Of a DNA stretch of 64,000 nt, positions 12,664 to 21,422 are shown one piece after another. Source of the stretch: Haliclona indistincta (Eukaryota > Porifera > Demospongiae > Haplosclerida > Chalinidae); assembly GCA_964017065.1 (NCBI GenBank), contig OZ024785.1:14915965-14979964 (forward strand), given 5' to 3'. Positions within the stretch are counted from its first letter, which is position 1. The number at the start of each line of letters is the position of its first letter. The translations under genes and the position numbers were made by a program. Under the pieces are notes generated by a model that was not told the DNA's origin, did not search any database, and worked only from the letters and a program-made list of their open reading frames with translations.

Positions 12664-12667
12664 CAAG

Positions 12668-13681
12668 ATGCCGAGGCTAAGCAAGGAGACGAGGTCTAGA
12701 GTTGTGTTGCTGAAGGGAAAAGGATTTTCTGCTGCAAAGATAAAGAAGAGACTGGAGGAAGATGGCATCTTTGTCAGCAGACGAGCGCTCTTTAAACTAT
12801 TCGCGAAATACGCAAGGACCGACACAGTTGCGGATTTGCCGCGCGCAGCTCGCCCTAGAAAGCTAAGCACAGAGCAGTATCGTTTCTTGGATGAGGCGAT
12901 GACAGAGAACGATGAGCTAACGGCCAGAAAGCTACGTGCTATGCTGGAAGCGCGCTGGCCAGAGACCGTGGTATCGCTGCCGACCATCAAGCGAGCACGG
13001 AAGGACCTGGGCTGGGTAGCGACGAGGCCCAAGTACAGTCAACTCGTCCGTGAGGCCAACAAAGAGAAGCGATTGGAGTGGTGTAGGAAGCAGCTTGCTG
13101 CTCAAGAGAAATTCCAGAACGTTGTCTTCACGGACGAGTCGTCTGTACAGCTCGACAGCCACGCCCGTCTCTGCTTTCAAAAGAAGAAGCAGCCCAGGAG
13201 ATTGAAGCCCAGGCCAAAGCACCCAGTCAAGGTCCACATTTGGGGTGGCATCTCTACTCGTGGTGCCACTCCACTTGTCATCTTCACTGGGATCATGAAT
13301 TCTACTAGATACTGTAGGATCCTTGAGCATGGTCTCCTCCCCTTCCTGACCAATGTCTTCCCTGAGGGTCACAGGTTCCAACAAGACAATGACCCGAAAC
13401 ACTGCAGCAACTTCACCAAGCAGTTCCTAATTGATGAGGGAGTGAACTGGTTTAAGACTCCTGCGGAAAGCCCTGACTTAAACCCTATTGAGAATGTCTG
13501 GGGGTCGTTGAAGTATTATCTAAGGCACGAGTACAAACCGACCAATTTAGAGACCCTTATCGACGGCATTAAGACATTCTGGAAGAGCATGACTCCCGAT
13601 GTGTGCAAAAAGTACATAGGGCATGTGGAAAAAGTCATACCAAGAGTTATAGCTGTAAATGGTGATGCTTCAGGCTTTTAA
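12668..13681 (+). CDS. Tc1/mariner transposase (DD34E), intact
   Basis: A 337-residue open frame, close to the usual 340-350 of the family. The N-terminus (about residues 1-110) holds the bipartite helix-turn-helix that binds the inverted repeats. The catalytic triad is visible: Asp156 in VVFTDESS, Asp240 in FQQDNDPKH, Glu275 in SPDLNPIENVWG. The spacing of 34 residues between the second Asp and Glu is the Tc1 pattern. No stop or frameshift is present, so the protein may be active. It would excise and insert the element at TA sites in the nucleus. It is the first gene inside the left inverted repeat and has no intron. Confidence 0.93.
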   Translation: MPRLSKETRSRVVLLKGKGFSAAKIKKRLEEDGIFVSRRALFKLFAKYARTDTVADLPRAARPRKLSTEQYRFLDEAMTENDELTARKLRAMLEARWPETVVSLPTIKRARKDLGWVATRPKYSQLVREANKEKRLEWCRKQLAAQEKFQNVVFTDESSVQLDSHARLCFQKKKQPRRLKPRPKHPVKVHIWGGISTRGATPLVIFTGIMNSTRYCRILEHGLLPFLTNVFPEGHRFQQDNDPKHCSNFTKQFLIDEGVNWFKTPAESPDLNPIENVWGSLKYYLRHEYKPTNLETLIDGIKTFWKSMTPDVCKKYIGHVEKVIPRVIAVNGDASGF

Positions 13682-14093
13682 ACATTATTTTGTCACATTT
13701 TCATGTTCATAATTAATTTTAATGATGTTGTGTTATTCTCTATTATGTTGTATTATAGTAAATGCATACAAGAGAAACACAAAGAGGCAGCACCAGATGT
13801 GTTAGTCTGTTTGACCTTACTTGTTTACAAACCAAAAATCCTAACCTTTGTGTTTTATTGTTTCAGAAACACTTGTCAACATAGAGGGGGTTGGCACATT
13901 ATCTTGTTTACCAAAGTAATAAATCAATCATACCAGTATTATGCTGTACTAATGCTACTATTATGTTAGTCATATCACATTCAGATCGTGTCATGCTTCT
14001 GTGTGTTATAAACAGTTTTGCCAATTTTGTTATACATGTACATGTACAATGAGTATATAACAATGCATAGTGACTGTCACATCTGGTTCTGGT
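13682..14093. other. Tc1/mariner interior between the two genes
   Basis: AT-rich spacer between the convergent 3' ends of the transposase and BEN genes. It probably holds the polyadenylation signals of both. Nothing else seen. Confidence 0.4.
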
Positions 14094-14607
14094 TCACATC
14101 TGGTTGTCCTTAGGAAGCCTGTTTAATCTTCGATTAGATTCGTCTATCGCCTTACAGCAGCTTGCCCATGCCGACTGTCTAGATTCGCCTGTTTCACACG
14201 GGTAGATCTGGAAGACTGCCTCCTTTATGCTAAGCATCTTTTTCGGGTCTAGTTGTTTCTTCCCAAGCACACCTTTTACGTTAGATGTCCTTCGCTCTTC
14301 TATGGTAAAGAGATCCTTTGCTAACTTGCTTGCAAAATTCGGACGAGAACAGCTTTGCTCTTTCTTATCCAGCAAGTATGCGGTCGTAAACTTTGCTTCT
14401 GGCACTGGCAGTGGCGGTGGTATCGGCGGTGGTGTCCTGTCCTCGGATTGCTCAGCTACATGTAGTGAAGAGGGAGTTGATGGCTGTAAGTGAGGTTGTT
14501 GCAAGGGGAAGGGAAAGAACTGTGGTGGGTAGGCTTGTGTACAGGTATAGCAGTGTTGCGAAAACGCGTCTTTTAGTTCATGAAGTGTAGCTTTAATGTC
14601 CCTTATG

Positions 14608-14612
14608 TCGTC
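14608..14612. repeat. Target duplication TCGTC, left of Gypsy
   Basis: The five bases TCGTC directly precede the left LTR and are repeated at 18840-18844 directly after the right LTR. Five-base duplications are usual for Ty3/Gypsy integrases. Confidence 0.9.
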
Positions 14613-14745
14613 TGTTGAGTCTCAAAACAATCTCTTATTGTTAAATTACATACTGCCAAATACATGAGAGACTCAGTTTATAAATCAGAGTGCACAATAG
14701 CTTGTAAAAATAAATACAAGTGTCCGAGACTCTTAGTCTACAACA
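14613..14745 (-). repeat. Gypsy 3' LTR
   Basis: 133 bp, from TGTTGAGTCTCAAAACAATC to AGTCTACAACA on the plus strand. By eye it is identical to 18707-18839. It starts TG and ends CA. A purine run that can serve as the polypurine tract (AAGGAGGGAGGAG on the minus strand) adjoins it at 14746-14758. Confidence 0.92.
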
Positions 14746-14756
14746 CTCCTCCCTCC

Positions 14757-17700
14757 TTAGTTTGCAAATGGAATGTACCAGTCGGGCGGTCCACGCTTAT
14801 GAACTGGATAACGTCTTTGAGGTGGATCTGTAGGAGTAGGATCTGTCGGTGTAGGATCTGATGGAGGAGTCACCACTTGATCCTCTGGTGGAGACATGGC
14901 ATCATCTGACGGAGACGGGATTGTTGCAGGTGGAGGGGTGGTGTCCCAATCAAACTGTGGTGATGCCAAGCGCTTACGCACATGATCCATGTGACGGCGA
15001 ACTGTTCTCCCATCTGAGAGCTTGATCAGAATAGATCTTGTTCCTAACAGTTCGATCACTTCTCCTGGTAACCATGGATTGGTACCTTTGTCCCGACTGA
15101 AATTTCGAGCATAGACTGCATCTCCAGTCTCCACTCCTTGAATGACATTTGACTGCATCACATGCTTGTCTTGCTTCTCCTCGACCTTGCGCTGAAGATC
15201 TGGATGTATCACATCTAGTGGAGATCTCATCTTTCTCCCTAAGAGAAGCTGTGAAGGAGTTTCTTCAGTGGTGCTTTGTGGTGTATTGCGATAGCGAAAC
15301 AGGAAACGTGACAATTTGTCCTGTAGAGTACCAGACTTCATCTTCTTGAGACCTTTTTTTACTGTCTGGACGGCTCGTTCAGCAAGACCATTGGTGGCAG
15401 GATGATAGGGGGGTGAGGTCTTGTGACGAATAGAGTTCTTCTTTAGGAACTGTTCAAACTCAGCACTCACAAAACTTGGGCCATTGTCAGTGACCAGCAC
15501 TTCAGGAACTCCAAAAGTTGCGAATAGTTTGCGGCAACTCTGAATAGTAGCAGTGGAAGTGATAGTTGACATAGGAAATACTTCGATCCATTTGGAATGC
15601 GCGTCAACCAAAAGTAGGAGCATGTGTCCTTGTATCGGTCCAGCAAAATCGGCATGTAGTCTAGCCCATGGTCTTGTAGGCCATCTCCAAGGTTGTACAG
15701 GAGCTGCTGGCGGTAGATTCTGTTGACTCTGACATGTTGTACATGACTGCACAGTTCGTTCAATGTCCTTATCGATTCCACTCCACCACACCATAGTTCG
15801 AGCAATCTGTTTCATCTGTGATGATCCAGGATGAGCGATGTGTAACTCCTCCAATACACTCGCTTGACCTGCTGCTGGAACGACAACTCTATTTCCCCAC
15901 AGAAGGCATCCATCATGCGATGATAACTCGAGGCGTTTGTGCCAGTAGGGCTTGAGATCTTTCTCGATAGCACCGGTGGGCCATCCTTTGAGAACAAACT
16001 GCTGAACTCTTGAGAGTACTGGATCTCGTCTTGTCCATAACTTGATTTGCTCAGCAGTCACTGGTCCCTTCTGAAGTTCCTCGAATAGCAATACCATCTC
16101 AGCTGGTTGTGGGGTTTCTTCTGATGCACTCCCAGGAAGAGGTAAGCGACTCAAAGCATCGGCATTTCCATGAGTAGCTCCTGACTTGTGGATCAACTCA
16201 TACTCATACATTCCCAATGTTAACGCCCATCGTTGGATTCTGGCAGATGCTTGAGCTGGAACTGTCTTGTCTTTTGCGAACAGAGAGGCGAGTGGCTTGT
16301 GATCCGAACTGAGGATAAATGATCTTCCAAAAATATAGCAGTGAAATCTTTTGACGCCGAAAACACATGCCAATCCCTCTTTTTCAATCTGAGAATAATT
16401 CTGTTCAGCCTTGGACAGTGTCCTTGAGGCATATCCAACTGGTCTCTCTTCTCCATTTGGATACCGTTGCGACAACACAGCACCAAGACCGTACTGAGAA
16501 GCATCACACGCTAGGACAAGTTGTAGCTCAGGGTTATAGTGTGTCAAAACTTGAGATGACAATAGTAGCTTCTTTGATGCTTCGAAAGCCTTCTTTTCTT
16601 TGTCATTCCACCTCCACTTGGTTGATTCTTGAAGTAGGTTGTACAAGGGTTTCAAGGTGGTAGCTAGGTTTGGCATAAATTTGCCATAGTAGTTCAACAG
16701 GCCTAGGAACGCTTTCAGCTCGGTGACATTCTTTGGAGTAGGAGCTTGCTGTACAGCTTGGACTTTGTCTGGTGTAGGATGAATACCATCTCGATCAATT
16801 GTGTGTCCAAGATAGGTTACTGATGTTGAGGCGAAGACACATTTTTCTTTCTTGAGAGTCAGACCCGCAGACTCCAGACGTTCCAGCACTTTACTCAACG
16901 TCTGTAAGTGTTCTGCCTCGGTAGCTCCAGTTATCAGGATATCGTCGATATAGACCACTACTGAAGGTATGTCTTGTAGTAGTGACTCCATTGCTCGTTG
17001 GAAGATTCCTGGAGCCGACGATACTCCAAAAGGCAAACGGTTAAATCTGTATAGACCCTTGTGAGTGTTCACCACGACATATTGCTTCGATTCTTCATCC
17101 AAAGACAACTGCTGGTATGCTTGACTCATGTCTAACTTGGTGAAGACAACTCCTCCTTGCAACTTAGCAAATAGGTCCTCCACCTTTGGAATGGGGTAGT
17201 TGTCGAGACGAGATGCTTTGTTGACTGTAGTTGAGAAGTCTCCGCAGATTCTCACTGATTTCTTATCAGCCTTGAGTACTGGCACGATAGGTGCTGCCCA
17301 GTCCGAAAAAGTCACTGGTTCGATCACTCCTTGAGACACGAGCTTCTCTAGCTCCTCTTCTACCAGTGGTCTCATAGAGTAGGGAACTGAGCGAGCACTA
17401 CAGAACATGGGAACAGAATGTGGGTTAACATGAATTTTAGCCTGGAAACCATGCAAGGTCCCCAGCTCCTCTCTGAACAGTCTGGAATGCTTCTTCAGCA
17501 ACTCTCCCAGTGGTCCATCATGAAAATAGTGTAGCGTGCTCCAGTCCAGAGTCAGTTTGTTTAACCAGTTCCTTCCGAGAAGGCTAGGTCCATCCATGTC
17601 CACTATCATCAGGTCCAGTTCTGCAGAGTTCTCTCCGTGTGTGACTTGAACTTGCGCAGTTCCAAGCACATCAATAGTCTCTCCAGTGTAGGTCGTCAGC

Positions 17701-18677
17701 TTCCTTGTGGTAGGCTCTAACGGTCGACTTGGCCAATGTTTACGAAATGTGTTCTTTGACATGATAGAGAGCGAGGCACCTGTGTCCAACTCCATGCTGA
17801 GTGGTACATCATCTATCTTTAACTCTACGATAAATGGTTTTCTACTGCTCTCCTCTCCAAGAGAAAAAAGTGTGTACTCCTCTGGTGACTGACTATCTCT
17901 TTCATCCTTCAATTTCTTTACTGAATCTCTTCTGTCCTTCTTCACTGGTTGCTGACAGACAGTTTTCAGATGACCGGTTTTTCCGCAATTGTGACATTTT
18001 GCTGACTTGAAACGACAGTTACTAGCTTTGTGATTCGTTTTTCCACATCTGTAGCACTTCTGGTAGGTTGGCGTGCCGGTGTCATCTTTGCGCGGATTTA
18101 CTGGACGCCAGTTGCGTGGCTTGCTGTCCAGCTTCTGTACTACTGGTTCAGGTTCCAACTTCCGTTCGTCTCTCTCCGCAACTTCTAGTGCTTGCGCAAT
18201 CTCTAGTGCTCTCTTGAAAGTCAGGTCTTTCTCCTGAAGCAAACGTTTCCGTACACGACTGTCGTTAATTCCTCCTACCAAGCGGTCTCTCAACATTTTC
18301 TCGAGCGTCGTCCCAAAATTACAGTACACAGCTAGCGACCTTAGCTCAGCAACGTACATGGAGACGGACTCCCCAGGCTTGCGGTCCCTGGCGTAGAACT
18401 GCAGTCGCTGGATAACTTCAGACGGCTCAGGGTTGTGGTGCGTCTTCAAAACGGCGATAAGCTCTTCGTACGTCTTCTTTCCAGGTGTATCCGGTACCAC
18501 GAGGTTTGTTAGCAGCTTGAAGGTAGCAGGACCAACCATAGCGAGGAGTATCTCTTTCTTCTTTGTTTCGTCCTCGACACCATTCGCGGCAAAGAAATGG
18601 GTCAGCCTTTGAGCGTACTGAGACCATTCCTCTCTTTCTGGGTCAAACTCGCTGATTCGCCCGAACAACGCCGCCAT
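14757..18677 (-). CDS. Ty3/Gypsy Gag-Pol polyprotein, intact
   Basis: About 1306 residues from the ATG at 18677; the frame opens further upstream but that part lies in the LTR border. In order: a Gag region; two zinc knuckles at about residues 207-240 (CYRCGKTNHKASNC, CHNCGKTGHLKTVC); an aspartic protease near 297 (ELDTGAS); reverse transcriptase with YIDDI near 576; RNase H near 725 (ACDASQYGLG); and integrase from about 940 with an HHCC-type zinc site, the second catalytic Asp in VTDNGPSF near 1066, and a downstream Glu. Pol order (protease, RT, RNase H, integrase) is that of Ty3/Gypsy. No stop or frameshift is seen, so the element may still be able to move. It acts in reverse transcription and integration of its own RNA. 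Confidence 0.92.
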   Translation of the reverse strand: MAALFGRISEFDPEREEWSQYAQRLTHFFAANGVEDETKKKEILLAMVGPATFKLLTNLVVPDTPGKKTYEELIAVLKTHHNPEPSEVIQRLQFYARDRKPGESVSMYVAELRSLAVYCNFGTTLEKMLRDRLVGGINDSRVRKRLLQEKDLTFKRALEIAQALEVAERDERKLEPEPVVQKLDSKPRNWRPVNPRKDDTGTPTYQKCYRCGKTNHKASNCRFKSAKCHNCGKTGHLKTVCQQPVKKDRRDSVKKLKDERDSQSPEEYTLFSLGEESSRKPFIVELKIDDVPLSMELDTGASLSIMSKNTFRKHWPSRPLEPTTRKLTTYTGETIDVLGTAQVQVTHGENSAELDLMIVDMDGPSLLGRNWLNKLTLDWSTLHYFHDGPLGELLKKHSRLFREELGTLHGFQAKIHVNPHSVPMFCSARSVPYSMRPLVEEELEKLVSQGVIEPVTFSDWAAPIVPVLKADKKSVRICGDFSTTVNKASRLDNYPIPKVEDLFAKLQGGVVFTKLDMSQAYQQLSLDEESKQYVVVNTHKGLYRFNRLPFGVSSAPGIFQRAMESLLQDIPSVVVYIDDILITGATEAEHLQTLSKVLERLESAGLTLKKEKCVFASTSVTYLGHTIDRDGIHPTPDKVQAVQQAPTPKNVTELKAFLGLLNYYGKFMPNLATTLKPLYNLLQESTKWRWNDKEKKAFEASKKLLLSSQVLTHYNPELQLVLACDASQYGLGAVLSQRYPNGEERPVGYASRTLSKAEQNYSQIEKEGLACVFGVKRFHCYIFGRSFILSSDHKPLASLFAKDKTVPAQASARIQRWALTLGMYEYELIHKSGATHGNADALSRLPLPGSASEETPQPAEMVLLFEELQKGPVTAEQIKLWTRRDPVLSRVQQFVLKGWPTGAIEKDLKPYWHKRLELSSHDGCLLWGNRVVVPAAGQASVLEELHIAHPGSSQMKQIARTMVWWSGIDKDIERTVQSCTTCQSQQNLPPAAPVQPWRWPTRPWARLHADFAGPIQGHMLLLLVDAHSKWIEVFPMSTITSTATIQSCRKLFATFGVPEVLVTDNGPSFVSAEFEQFLKKNSIRHKTSPPYHPATNGLAERAVQTVKKGLKKMKSGTLQDKLSRFLFRYRNTPQSTTEETPSQLLLGRKMRSPLDVIHPDLQRKVEEKQDKHVMQSNVIQGVETGDAVYARNFSRDKGTNPWLPGEVIELLGTRSILIKLSDGRTVRRHMDHVRKRLASPQFDWDTTPPPATIPSPSDDAMSPPEDQVVTPPSDPTPTDPTPTDPPQRRYPVHKRGPPDWYIPFAN

Positions 18678-18706
18678 TCCAAGGTGTTCACCAGTCTCGT
18701 CGCCAG

Positions 18707-18839
18707 TGTTGAGTCTCAAAACAATCTCTTATTGTTAAATTACATACTGCCAAATACATGAGAGACTCAGTTTATAAATCAGAGTGCACAATAGCTTGTA
18801 AAAATAAATACAAGTGTCCGAGACTCTTAGTCTACAACA
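18707..18839 (-). repeat. Gypsy 5' LTR
   Basis: 133 bp matching 14613-14745 base for base by eye. On the minus strand it reads TGTTGTAGACTAAGAG to GACTCAACA, and it carries the promoter for the minus-strand gag-pol frame. It is followed by the target duplication TCGTC at 18840-18844. Confidence 0.92.
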
Positions 18840-19848
18840 TCGTCAATCAGCTCTTGATGCCCCATGTTGTCCCAAGGAGTCATGTGTATAGGACTGTTAA
18901 CTTCCTTCCTGACAGTGATGACCTGTGTAATAGAATTCATTAAGCCACTTGTAAATGGAATGTAAACACAGTAAGTAGGTGATCAGCTGATCACACTTAA
19001 GTTAAGAGGCTGACTAACATTCACAATACAATTTAGTACAGTACAGTATCTAGTGCATGAAAACAATGTAGAACTAACTTTCTCTATTACAGAAGAAACA
19101 ACTGAATCATCCTCCGACTCGCTGTCCGACATGACTTCTTGGGACTCTGGAAATGATGATAACGATGATGATGAAGCAAGCAAAATACTGAGTTGTGCCG
19201 ACTGCTTCGTCCTCTCATCCTTCGCCTTCTCGGAATCCTTCGCCTTCTCGGTATCCTTCGCCTTCTCAGTATCCTTTGCCTTCTCAGTATCGTTCGCCTT
19301 TTCAGTATCTTTCCCCTTCTCTTCAGTATCCTTCCTGCTTGGCGGTGTACCCAGGCACTTTATTTCAAAGCTAGATGTTGGCTTCTTCTTTGCAGGTTTT
19401 TCCTAAATCGGCAAATTCTATCTTGTGTTGTTACAGTAAAGAGCTGTCACGTACCTTTGTCTCTTTGGGCTGCTTTCTCTTCCTAGACTTTGGCTTTTCT
19501 TGCTCTTTGTTCCTCCAATCTTTTGCAGCAATCTCCATTTCCTCTTCCATAGCTGTCGTCACTTCCTCTTTACTTCCTGTCATTCGAGCATGAGAGCAAC
19601 GTGAAGTACGCGCAACGAATAATACTTACCAACAGCTAGCAACAATCCAGCGTATTTCTTAGCCTTGCTCCAGCGCACCATGCATTCGCTGCCCGGCGTC
19701 ATCTCCTTTGCCTCCAGCTTCTTTACACCGATGATACTGACTGTGTTATTGGCGTAAAACTGCACTAGTGCGTGCGTAGGCACGCTCGCAGCCTTGATCG
19801 ATTCCGCGCAAGCCTTCCTAAAAGCCATCGTGCAGTTATGAAGATCTG

Positions 19849-19970
19849 CTAGCTGTCTCGCGCTTTTAAACGCCTGCCCGATCGATATCCGTGCGTGTAC
19901 ATGTATCTCGCAGAATCGATACCCTCGCGAGTATCTCGCAGGACGCTACACGAGGTCTCGCGAGTGCGTG
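19849..19970. promoter_or_regulatory. CTCGCGAG-box cluster upstream of the BEN gene
   Basis: Upstream of the BEN start codon lie CTCGCG (about 19857), CTCGCGAG (19924-19931) and TCTCGCGAG (19956-19964), with more CTCGCG in the inverted repeat. The vertebrate BEN-domain protein BANP is known to bind TCTCGCGAGA promoter elements, and 19956-19965 matches nine of those ten bases. Whether the element's own BEN protein binds here is inference. Confidence 0.45.
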
Positions 19971-19991
19971 TATTGCTCACGTAAACGCCCA

Positions 19992-20047
19992 CAAGTGACA
20001 CGCGAGCGTCCCGCGTGCAGGGGTGAACTTACACGAGAGCGGTACTG
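19992..20047 (-). repeat. Right terminal inverted repeat of Tc1/mariner
   Basis: 56 bp ending GAGAGCGGTACTG, with one mismatch to the left repeat, followed by the TA duplication at 20048-20049. Confidence 0.93.
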
Positions 20048-20420
20048 TAGCAAAGGTGGTAGGATACTTCTCCCTAACAGACCCAGATGCACTCATATCG
20101 AGAGACAAGTGACTCTGAGATATTGAAACGAACTCCCAGATCTTTGTTGACTAGATTTAGCCTTATCTTCATTGGAGTTAAAGCAGTTGATCTCAAAGTT
20201 TATCATTGCTTGAATATCATTCGGCTGAAGTGTCAGCCACATACAGGCACATACCTGTCTACACAACCAGTACACTGCATCCATAGATGTGTACACCTAT
20301 TACTTCAATTGAAAAAAGCTGGCGAACAGCAACTGAGAGTTGTCTTTTTAGAACGGACTTTACACAATAGCCAATCTTCATTTTCGAAATGTTTCAATCC
20401 AGTGTTAGAAACACTGTGAA
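20048..20420 (-). pseudogene. DDE_Tnp_4 transposase, N-terminal part (other half of the split gene)
   Basis: Read toward the break, the minus strand shows a helix-turn-helix segment (MKIRLNLVNKDLGVRF, then NISESLVSRY). After a frame change near 20085-20100 it shows SASGSVREKYPTTFA, which continues into IIDGSEIFLQ once the Tc1/mariner insertion is removed. This is the usual DDE_Tnp_4 order. The same sequence occurs uninterrupted at 34640-34790. Confidence 0.75.
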
Positions 20421-20492
20421 CACATGTGTCATTTACCAACCGATAGTCCAGTTGGCAAATCAATAGGAGCTAGGAAGAGTAGCTGTATATAG

Positions 20493-21422
20493 ACAAGTGA
20501 AGTAAAAAAGTTTTAATAAAAAACTAAAAAGTGTAGGGATGACACTTGCAAAAGTAAAGGAACAAGATGGCATGATGCTTGCAAAAGTAAAGGAACAAGA
20601 TGGCATGATGCTTGCAAAAGTAAAGGAACAAGATGGGATATGATGCTTGCAAAAGTAAAGGAACAAGATGGGACGATGCTTGCAAAAGTAAAGGAACAAG
20701 ATGGCATGATGCTTGCAAAAGTAAAGGAACAAGATGGGATGATGCTTGCAAAAGTAAAGGAACAAGATGGGACGATGCTTGCAAAAGTAAAGGAACAAGA
20801 TGGGATGATGCTTGCAAAAGTAAAAGTCCCAAGTATCCCTACATCAGCGGCTTGCTGCGATGACGTGCAACTGACAAATGCGGAATCCTCTTCCTATACC
20901 TTTTACAACCGTCAATTACTTAATCGGACTGCGTCTTCTAAAACACAGATACCTCTAATTATTTACAAATGTCAACTACTTCATCGGACTGCGTCCTCCA
21001 AACACAGATACCTCTAGTTATTTATAACCGTCAATTACTTCATCGGACTGCGTCCTCCTTCAAGCCGCTGATGTAGGGATACTTGGGACTTTTACTTTTG
21101 CAAGCATCATCCCATCTTGTTCCTTTACTTTTGCAAGCATCGTCCCATCTTGTTCCTTTACTTTTGCAAGCATCATCCCATCTTGTTCCTTTACTTTTGC
21201 AAGCATCATGCCATCTTGTTCCTTTACTTTTGCAAGCATCGTCCCATCTTGTTCCTTTACTTTTGCAAGCATCATATCCCATCTTGTTCCTTTACTTTTG
21301 CAAGCATCATGCCATCTTGTTCCTTTACTTTTGCAAGCATCATGCCATCTTGTTCCTTTACTTTTGCAAGTGTCATCCCTACACTTTTTAGTTTTTTATT
21401 AAAACTTTTTTACTTCACTTGT
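20493..21422. mobile_element. Foldback element: 362-bp arms around a 206-bp loop
   Basis: 20493-20854 and 21061-21422 are inverted copies of equal length, with the same order of repeat variants in both, so the arms appear identical. Each arm holds about eight units of a 33-bp repeat (core TTGCAAAAGTAAAGGAACAA). The arms are bounded outside by AAAAAGTGTAGGGATGACAC and inside by TATCCCTACATCAGCGGCTT. The loop (20855-21060) contains three tandem copies of a segment of about 60 bp (core GGACTGCGTC). Long frames in the arms result from the 33-bp period (11 codons) and are not called as genes. A possible source unit lies at 45680-45790. Confidence 0.85.

Larger units (their letters stand above)
14613..18839 (-). 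mobile_element. Ty3/Gypsy LTR retrotransposon, apparently complete
   Basis: 4227 bp with 133-bp direct LTRs, a 5-bp TCGTC target duplication, a polypurine tract beside the 3' LTR and one long gag-pol frame. The LTRs show no difference by eye, so insertion is recent or the copies were homogenised. It lies in the fourth exon of the BEN gene and has the same orientation as that gene. The short LTR and single fused frame fit a compact sponge Ty3/Gypsy element. The likely primer-binding site begins TGGCGACGAGACTGG just inside the 5' LTR; I could not name its tRNA. Confidence 0.93.
14094..19828 (-). pseudogene. BEN-domain protein gene of the Tc1/mariner element, interrupted by Gypsy
   Basis: Four exons read cleanly on the minus strand. 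Exon 1 is 19828-19630 (start MAFRKACAESIK; donor GTAAGT). Exon 2 is 19576-19455, exon 3 is 19402-19079. Exon 4 runs from 18922 to the Gypsy insertion at 18840 and resumes after it, from 14607, to the stop at 14094-14096. Phases match at every junction, giving 413 codons without the insertion. Exon 1 has SECMVRWSKAKKYAG, similar to the N-terminal module of other BEN proteins. Exons 2-3 are Lys/Glu-rich with six-residue KDTEKA-type repeats and an acidic SDSESEDD stretch. Exon 4 has a proline run and then a BEN-domain signature (KKQLDPKKMLSIKEAVFQIY, then AWASCCKAIDESNRRLNR). BEN domains bind DNA and recruit chromatin factors. The Gypsy insertion now blocks the frame; before it the gene appears intact. 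Confidence 0.75.
12519..20047 (+). mobile_element. Tc1/mariner DNA transposon carrying transposase and a BEN-domain gene
   Basis: The element has 56-bp terminal inverted repeats with one mismatch. Both begin CAGTACCGCTCTCGTGTAAG, read inward from 12519 and 20047. Both ends are flanked by TA (12517-12518 and 20048-20049), the target duplication of Tc1/mariner elements. The uninterrupted sequence is visible at 34631-34650, where ATCAATGATAGCAGAGG contains a single TA at the matching place. Length is 7529 bp. After removing a later Gypsy insertion (4227 bp plus 5 bp duplication) the original element was 3297 bp. It carries a transposase on the plus strand (12668-13681) and a four-exon BEN-domain gene on the minus strand (19828 to 14094). 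Confidence 0.9.

Noticed and set aside
12586..13402. Minus-strand frames of 148 and 156 codons under the transposase
   Set aside because: Antisense shadows of a well-supported Tc1 transposase.
15149..18627. Various frames within the Gypsy element other than gag-pol
   Set aside because: Shadows of the 1306-residue frame; they show no motifs of their own.
14613..18839. Endogenous retrovirus with env
   Set aside because: Only gag-pol is present between the LTRs and no envelope-like frame follows integrase. It is a plain Ty3/Gypsy retrotransposon.
19053..19593. Plus-strand frames rich in FAFSVSFAFS
   Set aside because: Antisense of the KDTEKA repeats in BEN exon 3, whose splice phases fit on the minus strand.
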